Of a stretch of 64,000 nucleotides of DNA, positions 49,835 to 60,235 are shown piece after piece. This DNA is from Linyphia triangularis (taxonomy: Eukaryota; Arthropoda; Arachnida; Araneae; Linyphiidae). The notes under the pieces were generated by a model. The model ran no database searches. It was not told where the DNA came from and was given only the letters and a program-made list of their open reading frames with translations. The stretch covers positions 7,137,796 through 7,201,795 of the forward strand of contig OZ021730.1 in NCBI GenBank assembly GCA_963978545.1. Direction: 5' to 3'. Numbering within the stretch: the first letter of the stretch is position 1; each line of letters begins with the position of its first letter. Both the position numbers and the translations under genes were made by a program.

Positions 49835-50469
49835 CCCCTCAGGGGGTTTACTTTCTCAAAGTAAACACGGGCTTCACAACCCCGGGGCACCCCAGTGATC
49901 TATCCCTCCTTCTGTTTTACCTTCCTATTTTGGTTTTGTATTTATTGTTTGGCTTCTCTTCCATCCCTCATTGTGGTTACCTCATCTGAGGTGAGGGCTC
50001 CCCTTGAGAAGCTTAGTGCCGCTCTGTTGCCATCAGCTTCTCTCGGGCATTTAATCACCCACGTGTTTGCCGTGCGTGGAGACCCGTGTCTCTGGAAAGG
50101 GGGATCCTGGTAGTTGAGGGGCGACATACTGTCCCAATACACTACTTTGGCCCTTGCTTCAGATAAACGGGAGGTGCACATTGGTCCCGTGTGCATCAAT
50201 CGGCTGGTCGTCCGATTTCGTCGGCGGCTAGGGATCAAGTGATCAGTCCATTTGCTGAGAATCTCGTAAAGGGTGGAGGCTTCTTCAGGGATGGACTGCT
50301 TGCGTATAGGCACTGGTTAACCCGATAGAGTCATGCTGTGCGTAACAGTTTTGTTGATATTTTGTTTTCTTTTATGATTTTTGTTGCTTGCCGGCAGGCT
50401 CTATCCCCGATAATGAGGACTCCATGGTGGGTGGGACTCTAGTGCCCGAATTCTCATTTAATTTATCTT
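49835..50469 (+). promoter_or_regulatory. Structured 5' leader of LINE-A1 (unit 2)
   Basis: Copy of 29,072-29,706 with the same terminal and distal stem-loops. One base differs just after the second hairpin (49,871 g, 29,108 a). Confidence 0.68.
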
Positions 50470-51630
50470 ATGGCAAGTAAATCTTTTTTCTCTTCTCCCT
50501 CTCGTGGGGAGCAACAAAGTCATGTACTCCCAGCAAAATATTTTATTATTCATAGATTAGAAGGGTCTTTTGAGAAGGTTTCTCCCTTCTTAATTGAAAA
50601 GACATTGAAGTCATACGTTGGAGAGGTTGCTTCAGTTAAGAAACTGAGGTCTGGCGACTTATTAATTGAAGTCAAAAACACCAACCAAGTTGAGAATATT
50701 TTGAAGATTGAAGTTTTCGGGACTTTCCCAGTGACTGTGACTGCACATGCGTCACTTAATAAATCTCGTGGGGTAATATCCGAATCTGATCTCTATCATA
50801 CTACTGAGGAGGAGATTTTGGATCATTTGCGTGACCAGCAAGTTTCAGCTGTTTACCGTATATCCATACGGAAAGATGGCAACATATTACCAACTAAACA
50901 TCTCATACTGACTTTTGACAGGCCAACGCTGCCAACACACGTGAAAGCCGGGTATCTGAATTGTAAAATCCGACCTTACATACCTAATCCACTTCGCTGC
51001 TTTAAGTGCCAGAGATTTGGACATTCCCAAACGGCTTGCCGCGGGAAAATTGAAATCTGCGCACGTTGTGCAGGAAGTGGTCATAGTAGTTCTGGTTGCA
51101 CTGCACCTGAAAAGTGTGTGAATTGTGAAGGCACACACCCATCTTTCTTCCGCAAATGTCCACAGTTTGTGATGGAGAAAGAAATTCAGACTGTACGTGC
51201 CAATCAAAATGTATCGTACTTCGAGGCAAAAAAACAAGTTGAAGCTCGGACTCCACGTGTGGGCGTAGCATATGCTGATGCTTGCAAAAAGTCAGTATGC
51301 AGCCAAAGCACTCAAACTGAAACACTTAGCTTGTCACATACCAAATTACCCCCACCTAGCTTGTCACATACCAAATTACCATCAAGACCATCTTCTTCGG
51401 AAAGTACCAAAAAACCGATTCTTCTCAAAAAATCACTTGCTAAGTCAAAGGCACTTCAGGCAATCAAATTGAAGTCGGCAAAGGTTGGCGTTCCTAGAGG
51501 AAAACTTGCCAATCCTTTTAGTATCCTCGATTCACATAATGACTCAGATGAGGTAAGACTTTACCCATCTGATGACGAGGAGTGTTTTGAAGATCCTGAC
51601 CCCACTTTCAACATATCTGTAAATAGTTAA
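50470..51630 (+). CDS. LINE-A1 ORF1, gag-like protein with a 10-residue duplication (unit 2)
   Basis: 386 residues. Same RRM-like region and three zinc knuckles as in unit 1. A 30-bp in-frame duplication (around 51,345-51,380) repeats LSHTKLP in the linker after the knuckles, which probably has little effect. A Ser-to-Pro change occurs near residue 345 relative to unit 1. The stop overlaps the ORF2 start as TAATG at 51,628-51,632. Confidence 0.92.
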   Translation: MASKSFFSSPSRGEQQSHVLPAKYFIIHRLEGSFEKVSPFLIEKTLKSYVGEVASVKKLRSGDLLIEVKNTNQVENILKIEVFGTFPVTVTAHASLNKSRGVISESDLYHTTEEEILDHLRDQQVSAVYRISIRKDGNILPTKHLILTFDRPTLPTHVKAGYLNCKIRPYIPNPLRCFKCQRFGHSQTACRGKIEICARCAGSGHSSSGCTAPEKCVNCEGTHPSFFRKCPQFVMEKEIQTVRANQNVSYFEAKKQVEARTPRVGVAYADACKKSVCSQSTQTETLSLSHTKLPPPSLSHTKLPSRPSSSESTKKPILLKKSLAKSKALQAIKLKSAKVGVPRGKLANPFSILDSHNDSDEVRLYPSDDEECFEDPDPTFNISVNS

Positions 51631-54600
51631 TGGCTTCTTTTGTTTCTTGGAACTGTCGCGGTTTTAGGTCTAGGAAGGATGATGTAAAGAACATCGTTTC
51701 TACTTACCATCCAGCATGTTTGGCCCTTCAAGAAACTTTCTTAAAGGATACTTATACATCTAAGATTCGTAGGTATAGTTGCATTAGGAAAGATGTTACC
51801 CTTAGTAATACAGTGTCTGGAGGAGTATGTCTTTTTATTTCTCATAATTACCCCAGCACTGTAATCACACTACGCACATCTCTACAGGCTGTGGCTGCGA
51901 GACTACATTTTCAGTCCCTTCTCACAGTCTGTTGCCTATACCTACCGCCACATGCTATCATCCGCCAAGAGGAGCTGAATGCCCTTATTGATCAGCTTCC
52001 AGCACCATTTATACTGCTCGGTGACTTTAATGGACACAGTACTATGTGGGGTAATGACAATACGAACCCTCGTGGGAGACAGATTGAAAAGTTGCTATCT
52101 GATCACTGTCTCTGTCTCCTGAATAACGAGGAGAAAACATATTTCCATGAACCCACTAGAACATTCCATTCACTAGACTTAGCCATTTGTTCCCCTATAC
52201 TTTTGCCATACTTGAATTTTGCTGTTGGAAGTGATCTACATAACAGTGATCACTTCCCGATTCTCATTTCGCATAACGGTATTAGTAGCGTAAATACCCG
52301 TCTACCTACATACAAATACCACAGGGCGAATTGGGACAAATTTGCTGAGTTGGCTGTTATATCAGGAACAATGGTGGATGGTCAGGATGTAGATTCTGCT
52401 GTCCAAAATGTCACTGAAGCTATTTTAAATGCTGCGGACTCCTCCATTCCTAAGACATCACCTAGAACACTGCGACACTGTAAACCATACTGGAATGCGG
52501 ACTGTCAGTCTGCATACAGGGGGCAAGAGGGGCTATGGGGTGTCTTCCGCAGGTGCCCAACTACAGGAAGCCTTATCGCCTTTAAAAGGGCAAAGGCAGT
52601 TGCTCGTAGAGTTGGACGTCGGAGTCGTAAGGATTCCTGGATGGGTTGTGTCTCTTCGATTGCATCCAAAGCATCAAGCGGGCAGTTGTGGAAGAGGGTT
52701 GGAGCGGCCAACGGTTTGTGTCCGGAACATTCTTGTCCGATGCTTCAAGCCGGAGCTGCTGTGTTCTCTTCCCCTGAAGATATTGCTAACCTTATCGGTC
52801 AAACTTTTGAAAGTGTATCCAGTTCCGATTCTTATAGTCCTACATTTTTAGTGACTAAGAATCGCGCTGAACGGGCTGGAATTAATTTCAAAAGCAATAT
52901 TGAATATTCCTACAACTGTGAACTTAAGATGTATGAATTGAAGAGTGCTTTATCTAAAGCACATAACACCAGTCCAGGTCCAGATGGGATCAGTTACCAA
53001 ATGCTTCGCCATTTAAGTCCAGATTCTCTTTTTAACATCCTTTTTCTCTTTAATCGAATCTGGAAGGAGAACATCTTTCCTACCTTGTGGCGGGAAGCTA
53101 CTGTAATCCCCATTCTGAAAACTGGAAAGGATCCCAAGGATCCTCTGAACTATCGACCGATAGCCTTAACGAGCTACCTCTGTAAGACCTTTGAACGTAT
53201 TGTAAACGCCCGACTCTCTTACATGTTGGAAAAAGATGGATGTATTTCACCTCTCCAGAGTGGATTCCGACGAGGGCGGTCCACTCTTGATAACATCGTG
53301 AAACTAGAAACAGATGTTCGCAATGCCTTTGTGCAGAGGAATCATCTAGTTTCAATCTTTTTCGACATTGAGAAGGCGTATGATCATACGTGGCGATATG
53401 GTATCCTGCAAACTCTATTTAATTTTGGTTTTAGGGGTAATCTTCCCCTTTTTATTCAAAATTTTTTATCATCTCGTGTTTTTAGAGTTCGCATTGGAAC
53501 TACATTTTCAAATTATTTTAACCAATCTGAGGGAGTTCCTCAAGGTTGTGTTTTAAGTGTCACCCTTTTTAATCTACACATCAGCAACATCCTTCATGTC
53601 CTTTCACCCTTTGTTCATGGAACTTTGTATGTTGATGATTTGCAAATCTCATGCCAAGGATCAAACATGCGCTTAATTGAACGTCAATTACAAACTGCTG
53701 TTAACAGACTTGTAGAATGGTGTGAACAAAACGGCCATACATTGTCACCATCTAAAAGCAGTTGCATCCACTTCTGTAGGAGGAGGGGTCTTCACCCTGA
53801 CCCTGAAATTCACATACGCAATTCTCCCATCCCAGTCGTGAATCAGATAAGATACCTGGGAGTCATTTTCGACAGCAAGTTGAATTTTCTCCCACATATT
53901 TTATACTTGCGCAAGAAGTGCGATAGGTCGCTTAATATCCTCAAAGTACTCTCAAATACTTCTTGGGGTGCTGACCGCACTTCTTTGCTGCGTATTTACC
54001 AATCTGTAATCTTATCTCGCATTGATTACGGATGCGTTGCGTATGGGTCTGCAGGAGTATCCCTTCTACGAAGATTGGATACTGTCCATCACACTGCTGC
54101 CCGCATTTGTTCAGGTGCATTTCGCACTTCACCCATTGAAAGTCTGTTGACAGAGTGTAGTCTACTTCCACTTGACCTTAGACGTAAAAAATTAAGCGCC
54201 AACTACTACTCTAGAATTATGTCTGATCCTTTTCACCCTTTACGTAAGTTGAGACTTGATGCCTATCTTGGTAGGTTATACGATGCTCGCCCATCGAACA
54301 TCCGACCGTTTTCTGAAAGAGCGAAATCCATCTTGTTGGATGCAGCTCTAAGTGACGTAGTTACCCAAACATTTACCACTCAATCCTTTCCACCGTGGGA
54401 TATTCCATTTTTCCACTTTCTCAATCCATTTGCGATGTATTGCAAGGCAGACACTGCCCCAGAAATTTTTCAACAAATCTTTTGTGATCACCGCTCTCAG
54501 TATGCTGACTATGAAGCAGTATTTACTGATGGATCCAAAGCAGGTGAACGTGTTGGCTGTGGTACTGTGTCCGACACATCCACAGTCGCTTTTTCACTTC

Positions 54601-54800
54601 ATAAATCCTGCTCGGTTTTCACTTCTGAGATGACAGCAATTTCTTGTGCACTGCTGCATATCTCACTCTGCAACAATCGCAAATTTTGTGTGTATACTGA
54701 CAGTTTAAGCTCCCTGTCAAGTCTGAAGGACTTTAAGACCAATAGTCATCCAATTGCTTTTGACATTTTGTCAAAATTACACACACTTGAGAGGAAATGA
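51630..54800 (+). CDS. LINE-A1 ORF2: intact endonuclease and RT, RNase H cut by a stop (unit 2)
   Basis: 1,056 residues. Endonuclease residues N8, E35, D132/N134, D183 and D207-H208 are present. RT motifs: SPGPDG 448, QSGFRRGRS 542, D579 in FFDIEKAYD, GVPQG 635-639, YVDD 667-670. RNase H has D967, E1000 and D1024, but a TGA at 54,798-54,800 precedes the fourth acid (GNELADS), and the C-terminal zinc motif is lost. The single T missing in unit 1 is present here, so this is the better copy. It might still supply endonuclease and RT. It overlaps ORF1 by one base. Confidence 0.92.
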   Translation: MASFVSWNCRGFRSRKDDVKNIVSTYHPACLALQETFLKDTYTSKIRRYSCIRKDVTLSNTVSGGVCLFISHNYPSTVITLRTSLQAVAARLHFQSLLTVCCLYLPPHAIIRQEELNALIDQLPAPFILLGDFNGHSTMWGNDNTNPRGRQIEKLLSDHCLCLLNNEEKTYFHEPTRTFHSLDLAICSPILLPYLNFAVGSDLHNSDHFPILISHNGISSVNTRLPTYKYHRANWDKFAELAVISGTMVDGQDVDSAVQNVTEAILNAADSSIPKTSPRTLRHCKPYWNADCQSAYRGQEGLWGVFRRCPTTGSLIAFKRAKAVARRVGRRSRKDSWMGCVSSIASKASSGQLWKRVGAANGLCPEHSCPMLQAGAAVFSSPEDIANLIGQTFESVSSSDSYSPTFLVTKNRAERAGINFKSNIEYSYNCELKMYELKSALSKAHNTSPGPDGISYQMLRHLSPDSLFNILFLFNRIWKENIFPTLWREATVIPILKTGKDPKDPLNYRPIALTSYLCKTFERIVNARLSYMLEKDGCISPLQSGFRRGRSTLDNIVKLETDVRNAFVQRNHLVSIFFDIEKAYDHTWRYGILQTLFNFGFRGNLPLFIQNFLSSRVFRVRIGTTFSNYFNQSEGVPQGCVLSVTLFNLHISNILHVLSPFVHGTLYVDDLQISCQGSNMRLIERQLQTAVNRLVEWCEQNGHTLSPSKSSCIHFCRRRGLHPDPEIHIRNSPIPVVNQIRYLGVIFDSKLNFLPHILYLRKKCDRSLNILKVLSNTSWGADRTSLLRIYQSVILSRIDYGCVAYGSAGVSLLRRLDTVHHTAARICSGAFRTSPIESLLTECSLLPLDLRRKKLSANYYSRIMSDPFHPLRKLRLDAYLGRLYDARPSNIRPFSERAKSILLDAALSDVVTQTFTTQSFPPWDIPFFHFLNPFAMYCKADTAPEIFQQIFCDHRSQYADYEAVFTDGSKAGERVGCGTVSDTSTVAFSLHKSCSVFTSEMTAISCALLHISLCNNRKFCVYTDSLSSLSSLKDFKTNSHPIAFDILSKLHTLERK

Positions 54801-55005
54801 TTTACTATATTGTTCTGCTGGGTACCTAGTCACATGGGAATTTCAGGAAATGAATTAGCTGATTCTGCTGCTAAAGCGGCTTCAATCCCGCTGCAGCAGC
54901 CAGTTCCCTACCAAGATGTTAAGACTTCAATTCAGAAGTTCATATTATCCTTACGTCAAGAAGCATGGGATTTGCAAACTAACAACAAACTCCATACCAT
55001 CAAAA
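54801..55005 (+). pseudogene. LINE-A1 ORF2 remainder of RNase H (unit 2)
   Basis: The same frame continues after the TGA with FTILFCWVPSHMGISGNELA and on to LQTNNKLHTIK, where LINE-A2 inserted. Copy of the corresponding part in unit 1. Confidence 0.85.
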
Positions 55006-57939
55006 GGCTAAGGCATTTGCTCGTAGAGTTAGACGTCAGAGTCAAAAGGATTCTTGGATAAGTTATGTCTCTTCAATTACATCTAAAACATCAAGCAAGC
55101 AGTTGTGGAAGAAGGTTAGAGCAGCCAACGGTTTGTATCCGGAATATTCTTTCCCGATACTTCAAACCGGAGCTGCTGTGTTCTCATCCCCTGAGGATAT
55201 TGCTAACCTTATCGGTGAAACTTTTGAAAGTGTATCCAGTTCCGATTCTTATAGTCCTGCTTTTCTTGTGACTAAGAATCGTGCTGAACGGACTGGAATT
55301 AATTTCAAAAGCAATATTGAATATTCCTACAACTGTGACCTTAAGATGTACGATTTGAAGAGTGCTTTATCTAAAGCACATGACACCAGTCCAGGTCCAG
55401 ATGGGATCAGTTACCAAATGCTTCGCCATTTAAGTCCAGATTCTCTTTTTAACATCCTTTTTCTCTTTAATAGAATCTGGAAGGAGAACATCTTTCCTAC
55501 CTTGTGGCGGGAAGCTACTGTAATCCCCATTCTGAAACCTGGAAAGGATCCTAAGGATCCTCTAAACTATCGACCGATAGCCTTAACGAGCTGCCTTTGT
55601 AAGACCTTTGAACGTATTGTAAACGCCCGACTCTCTTACATGTTAGAAAAAGATAAATGCATTTCACCTTTCCAGAGTGGGTTCCGACGAGGACGGTCCA
55701 CTCTTGATAACATCGTGAAACTAGAAACAGATGTTCGTAATGCCTTTGTGCAGAGGAATCATCTAGTTTCAATTTTTTTCGACATTGAGAAGGCGTATGA
55801 TCATACGTGGCGATATGGTATCCTGCAAACTCTATTTAATTTTGGTTTTAGGGGTAATCTGCCCCTTTTTATTCAAAATTTTTTATCATCTCGTGTTTTT
55901 AGAGTTCGCATTGGAGCTTCATTTTCTAATTATTTTAACCAATCTGAGGGAGTTCCTCAAGGTTGTGTTTTAAGTGTCACCCTTTTTAATCTTCATATCA
56001 GTAACATACTTCATGTCCTTTCACCCTTTGTTCATGGAACTTTATATGTTGATGATTTGCAAATCTCATGTCAAGGATCAAACATGCGCTTAATTGAACG
56101 TCAATTACAAACTGCTGTTAACAGACTTACAGAATGGTGTGAACAAAACGGCCATAAACTATCACCATCTAAAAGCAGTTGTGTCCATTTCTGTAGGAGG
56201 AGGGGTCTTCACCCTGACCCTGAAATCCACATACGCAACACGCCCATCCCTGTTGTCAACCAGATAAGGTATCTGGGAGTCATTTTCGACAACAAGATGA
56301 ATTTTCTCCCACATATTTTATATTTGCGCAAGAAGTGCGAGAAATCGCTTAATATCCTCAAGGTACTCTCAAATACATCTTGGGGTGCTGATCGCACTTC
56401 TTTGCTGCGTATTTACAATTCAGTTATCTTATCTCGCATCGACTACGGATGCGTTGCGTATGGTTCTGCAGGAGCATCTCTTCTGCGCAGATTGGATACC
56501 GTTCACCATACTGCTGCCCGTATTTGTTTAGGTGCATTTCGCACCTCACCCATTGAGAGTCTGTTAACAGAGTGTTGTCAACTCCCACTTGACCTTAGAC
56601 GTAAAAAGTTAAGCGCTAACTACTACTGTAGAATAAAATCTGATCCTTGTCATCCTTTACGGAATTTGAGTCTTGACGCATATCTTGGTAGGCTATATAA
56701 TGCACGTCCATCTAGCATTCGCCCATTTTCTGAAAGAGCTCAATCTGTTCTGTCGGATGCAGCTCTAAGTGACCTAGATATCCAGCTGGCTAATTCTCAG
56801 ATCTTTCCTCCATGGGATATTCCATCATTTCAGTTTTTAAATCCATTTGCGATGCATTACAAAGCAGACACTGCCCCAGAAATTTTACAGAAGATCTTTT
56901 GTTTACACCGTTTTCAGTATAGAGACTATCATGCAGTCTATACTGATGGATCCAAAGCAGGTGAACGTGTTGGCTGTGGTGTTGTGCCTGACACATCCAC
57001 AGTCAGTTTCACGCTTCATAAATCCTGCTCGGTTTTTACTTCTGAGATGGTTGCAATCTTTTGTGCTCTGCTGCACATTTCTTTGTGCTCCCATCGCAAA
57101 TTTTGTGTATACAGCGACAGTTTAAGTGCCTTAACAAGCCTGGAGCACTTTAACAACATATGTCATCCAATAGCTCCTGACATATTATCTCTGTTACACA
57201 AACTTGAGAGGAAAGGTTTTGTTATTTTGTTTTGCTGGGTACCTAGTCATGTGGGGATTTCAGGAAATGAATTGGCGGACTCTGCTGCTAAAGCGGCGTC
57301 AATCCCGTTTCAGCAGCCAGTCCCCTACCAAGACATAAAATCACATATTCATAAGTTTATTTTTTCTTTGCGTCAAGAAGCATGGGATTTGCAAACTAGC
57401 AACAAACTTCATACCATTAAAAACCATCTTCATATGTGGCCAGTAAATCCAATGCGTCGGACAGATGTCAAACTGACTCATCTGCGCATTGGTCACACCC
57501 GATTCACGCATCGACATCTGTTACTGGGAGAAGATCCGCCCATTTGTGATGTTTGTCGTTGCGATATTACTGTGCACCATATTTTAATTTCATGTCCAAA
57601 ATTTTATTCACAACGCCTTAAATTTTTTAAAAGAACCATTTTAAAACTTGAAGATTTGGTTGGGGAAAACCCCCATCCAAATCTTTTTGCATTTCTAAGA
57701 GTGATCGGGTTTTTAAATCATATCTAATGTTTTTGTTCATATCTAGTTTTAAACCTTTTAAACTACTTCATTTTTTAAAATGAGTTTTAACACATTTTAT
57801 TCCTTTTATTATATCATATCTTATCTTCATCTATTTATAACTCATCACACATTCTAGATTCTTTTATCGTTTGTTTGGCGCAGCATGGCCCTTGTGTTGC
57901 CTTTGCGCCATAAAACAACAAATAAACAAACAAACAAAC
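55006..57939 (+). mobile_element. LINE-A2, 5'-truncated, nested in LINE-A1 (unit 2)
   Basis: Copy of 40,036-42,969 with TSD cataccatcaaaa at 54,993-55,005 and 57,940-57,952. Confidence 0.93.
55103..57727 (+). CDS. LINE-A2 ORF2 fragment (unit 2)
   Basis: 874 residues from the first ATG. Differs from unit 1 by two residues I can see (Ser to Pro in the RNase H region near 56,986, and Arg to His near 57,479 in the block before the zinc motif). RT and RNase H acids are intact, the endonuclease is absent. Confidence 0.9.
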   Translation: MWKKVRAANGLYPEYSFPILQTGAAVFSSPEDIANLIGETFESVSSSDSYSPAFLVTKNRAERTGINFKSNIEYSYNCDLKMYDLKSALSKAHDTSPGPDGISYQMLRHLSPDSLFNILFLFNRIWKENIFPTLWREATVIPILKPGKDPKDPLNYRPIALTSCLCKTFERIVNARLSYMLEKDKCISPFQSGFRRGRSTLDNIVKLETDVRNAFVQRNHLVSIFFDIEKAYDHTWRYGILQTLFNFGFRGNLPLFIQNFLSSRVFRVRIGASFSNYFNQSEGVPQGCVLSVTLFNLHISNILHVLSPFVHGTLYVDDLQISCQGSNMRLIERQLQTAVNRLTEWCEQNGHKLSPSKSSCVHFCRRRGLHPDPEIHIRNTPIPVVNQIRYLGVIFDNKMNFLPHILYLRKKCEKSLNILKVLSNTSWGADRTSLLRIYNSVILSRIDYGCVAYGSAGASLLRRLDTVHHTAARICLGAFRTSPIESLLTECCQLPLDLRRKKLSANYYCRIKSDPCHPLRNLSLDAYLGRLYNARPSSIRPFSERAQSVLSDAALSDLDIQLANSQIFPPWDIPSFQFLNPFAMHYKADTAPEILQKIFCLHRFQYRDYHAVYTDGSKAGERVGCGVVPDTSTVSFTLHKSCSVFTSEMVAIFCALLHISLCSHRKFCVYSDSLSALTSLEHFNNICHPIAPDILSLLHKLERKGFVILFCWVPSHVGISGNELADSAAKAASIPFQQPVPYQDIKSHIHKFIFSLRQEAWDLQTSNKLHTIKNHLHMWPVNPMRRTDVKLTHLRIGHTRFTHRHLLLGEDPPICDVCRCDITVHHILISCPKFYSQRLKFFKRTILKLEDLVGENPHPNLFAFLRVIGFLNHI

Positions 57940-57952
57940 CATACCATCAAAA

Positions 57953-58250
57953 ATCATCTTCTTAAAGGGCCAGTTAATCCAATGCGTCGGACAAATGTCA
58001 AACTGACTCGTCTGCGCATTGGTCATACCCGATTGACGCACCGACATTTATTGCTGGGAGAAGATCCACCTGTTTGCGATATTTGTCGTTGCGATCTTAC
58101 TGTCTCATATTTTAATTTCTTGTCCTAAGTTTCAATCGTCTTAGGTTTTTTAAGAGTACCACTTTAAGTCTTCAGGATTTCATTGGGGAAACTCCCCATC
58201 CAAATATTTTTGCTTTTTTAAGATCAATCGGGTTTTTAAATCACATCTAG
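57953..58250 (+). pseudogene. LINE-A1 ORF2 C-terminal end (unit 2)
   Basis: Copy of 42,983-43,280 with the same two-base loss in the zinc-motif region. The 3' hairpin follows at 58,400-58,432. Confidence 0.85.
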
Positions 58251-58469
58251 TTTTTTTAAACATATCCATTTTTTTAAATTTTATTAACCTCTTCATCATT
58301 TTAGAAATGTGTTTTTAGCTTTCTTTAATTATATTATGTCATATCTCATCATATTTATATTTCATCTTCCATCCTAGTTTTTTTTTTATCTTTTGTTTTG
58401 GCGCAGTATGGCCCTTGTGTTGCCTTTGCGCCATAAAACCCAAAACAAACAAACAAGCTGCGAAATTTT

Positions 58470-58705
58470 AAAATTCGGTGGACTTTTGTGAGCCTAAGGC
58501 CTAGGGACATATACAATTTGAGATTTCGATAATAAAGGACATAATTAATTTGAGGCTTAAGATTTGGGACTAATTTTTCACAGGAAGAGTCAAGCTTGAT
58601 GTTCATCTCCTGCAGAATGGACATGGCCGTTGGTGACAGCATTTCGGGCCGAATAGAAAATCGTTCTGGAGCCAGAGGGTAATCAATGTGTATCGTCGAG
58701 CTCTA
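58470..58705 (-). pseudogene. Polinton-type DNA polymerase B, N-terminal side part (unit 2)
   Basis: Copy of 43,500-43,735. Confidence 0.78.
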
Positions 58706-59480
58706 CTAGATACTCCAAACAAACTTATCTTCCCTTAAAAATTTAATTAGCTCATAGGGAGGTTTTTCACTTAAAGCAGCGGTTCTATAAAATATGCGCA
58801 GTTCATTTTTCATTCCACATACATCAAAGACATTCGGATATAATACCTCTAATTCTTTCAAAAGAGATACAGGAAAATTACTGCTTCTCAAAAATGTCTT
58901 AAAATTTCTGGGGTTCAACAGCTCGAAAAATGCCAAATTTTGAAGAGATCCGAAGCGAGTAGCTAAGTGATTGGAAATATTATCGATGATGGTGAAAAAC
59001 AGCCTTTTATGACGTTACTCGTCTGCTTCGGAAAAGTCTTCCTGGCGTCGTTTTTTTAGTTGTTTAGGTTTTCTAGCAATTGAAACCGTCTTCTCCCAAA
59101 TATCTTCAAATCCGACAATTTCACAGTTATGGCATTTGTCATCGTCTGAAATTAACTTTTCCGTCCATTTGTTCGTCACAGCGAATAAATCCTTGTCTAA
59201 AGTTGTTCAAAAATTGTAGAAAGTCTTTGAAGTTTAAACGCTTCATGATATCAATATGCTGTGTTTGTAAAATCTGAAACACAATGTCAGACTCAGCAAA
59301 CACTGGAGAAAATACATTTAACAGAAACACTGTCTCGAATTTGGTAAGGAAGTCCACGTATCCACGGGCAGTGCACCTGTCCGTGCCATTCCACATGTCG
59401 TCATTATCTTCATAAATGGTGGGGGAAAATCGGTGATGGTTTCTCGAAAACACTCAACGGTGTTGACCATTCGAAATGTG
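58706..59480 (-). pseudogene. hAT-like transposase pseudogene (unit 2)
   Basis: Copy of 43,736-44,510 with the same frameshifts. Confidence 0.65.
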
Positions 59481-60235
59481 TAAGAACTAACTAACTTTTA
59501 GAAAAAAGAAACACTAAAAATTTAAAATTGAACGTGAAAATTAACTTTACATGTACAATCATACTCTTATATCAACGATAAATAAGATAAAAAAGAAGCT
59601 CTAAAAATTTATAAGGCAAAGAATTTAAATAATACGCGAAAATGTACCTCACATATAAAAATTATGTCTTTCAAATGTGTAAGAATAACGCTAAATTAGA
59701 GAAAAAGAAATATTAAAAATTTATAAGGTAAGGAATTGAAACAATACGCGAAAATTTATTTCACACATAACATTTTTATCTTTAAAATGTGTAAGAATAA
59801 TGCTAAATTAGAGAAGAAAAAAATAACATACTTAAACTTTCTTCGACAAAAATTTAAACAATACGTGAAATTTTCATACACAATTATTTTCTTAGGTTAA
59901 TGTTAAATAATGGGAAATTTAACAGATTAAAAATTTCAAAGATAAAGAATTTTTACACGAAAATTAACTTCACATATAAATATCTTGTCTTTAAACTTTA
60001 ACGTGACAATTTACTTCTCATATGCAATTAAACTCTTAGGTTAATGTTAAATAAAAGAAAAAGTAACATACTCAAAAATTTCTAAGATAAGCATAACGTA
60101 AAAATTTCACATCATGTGTTTAAAATGTAACATATAAGAGAAAAAAAAACAAAAAAACTAACATACTTGAACTTTCTATAGCAAAGAATTTAAGCGTTAG
60201 CGTAAAAATTTACTTTACATATAAAATTCACGTCT
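59481..60235. repeat. AT-rich diverged minisatellite (unit 2)
   Basis: Copy of 44,511-45,265. The monomer number is unchanged between units. Confidence 0.6.

Larger units (their letters stand above)
49835..58456 (+). mobile_element. LINE-A1, full length, with nested LINE-A2 but no LINE-M (unit 2)
   Basis: Same 13-bp TSD, gctgcgaaatttt (49,822-49,834 and 58,457-58,469). Only LINE-A2 (55,006-57,939) interrupts it. This copy shows the empty LINE-M site at TDGS (near 54,531) and therefore proves the LINE-M boundaries in unit 1. Confidence 0.93.
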
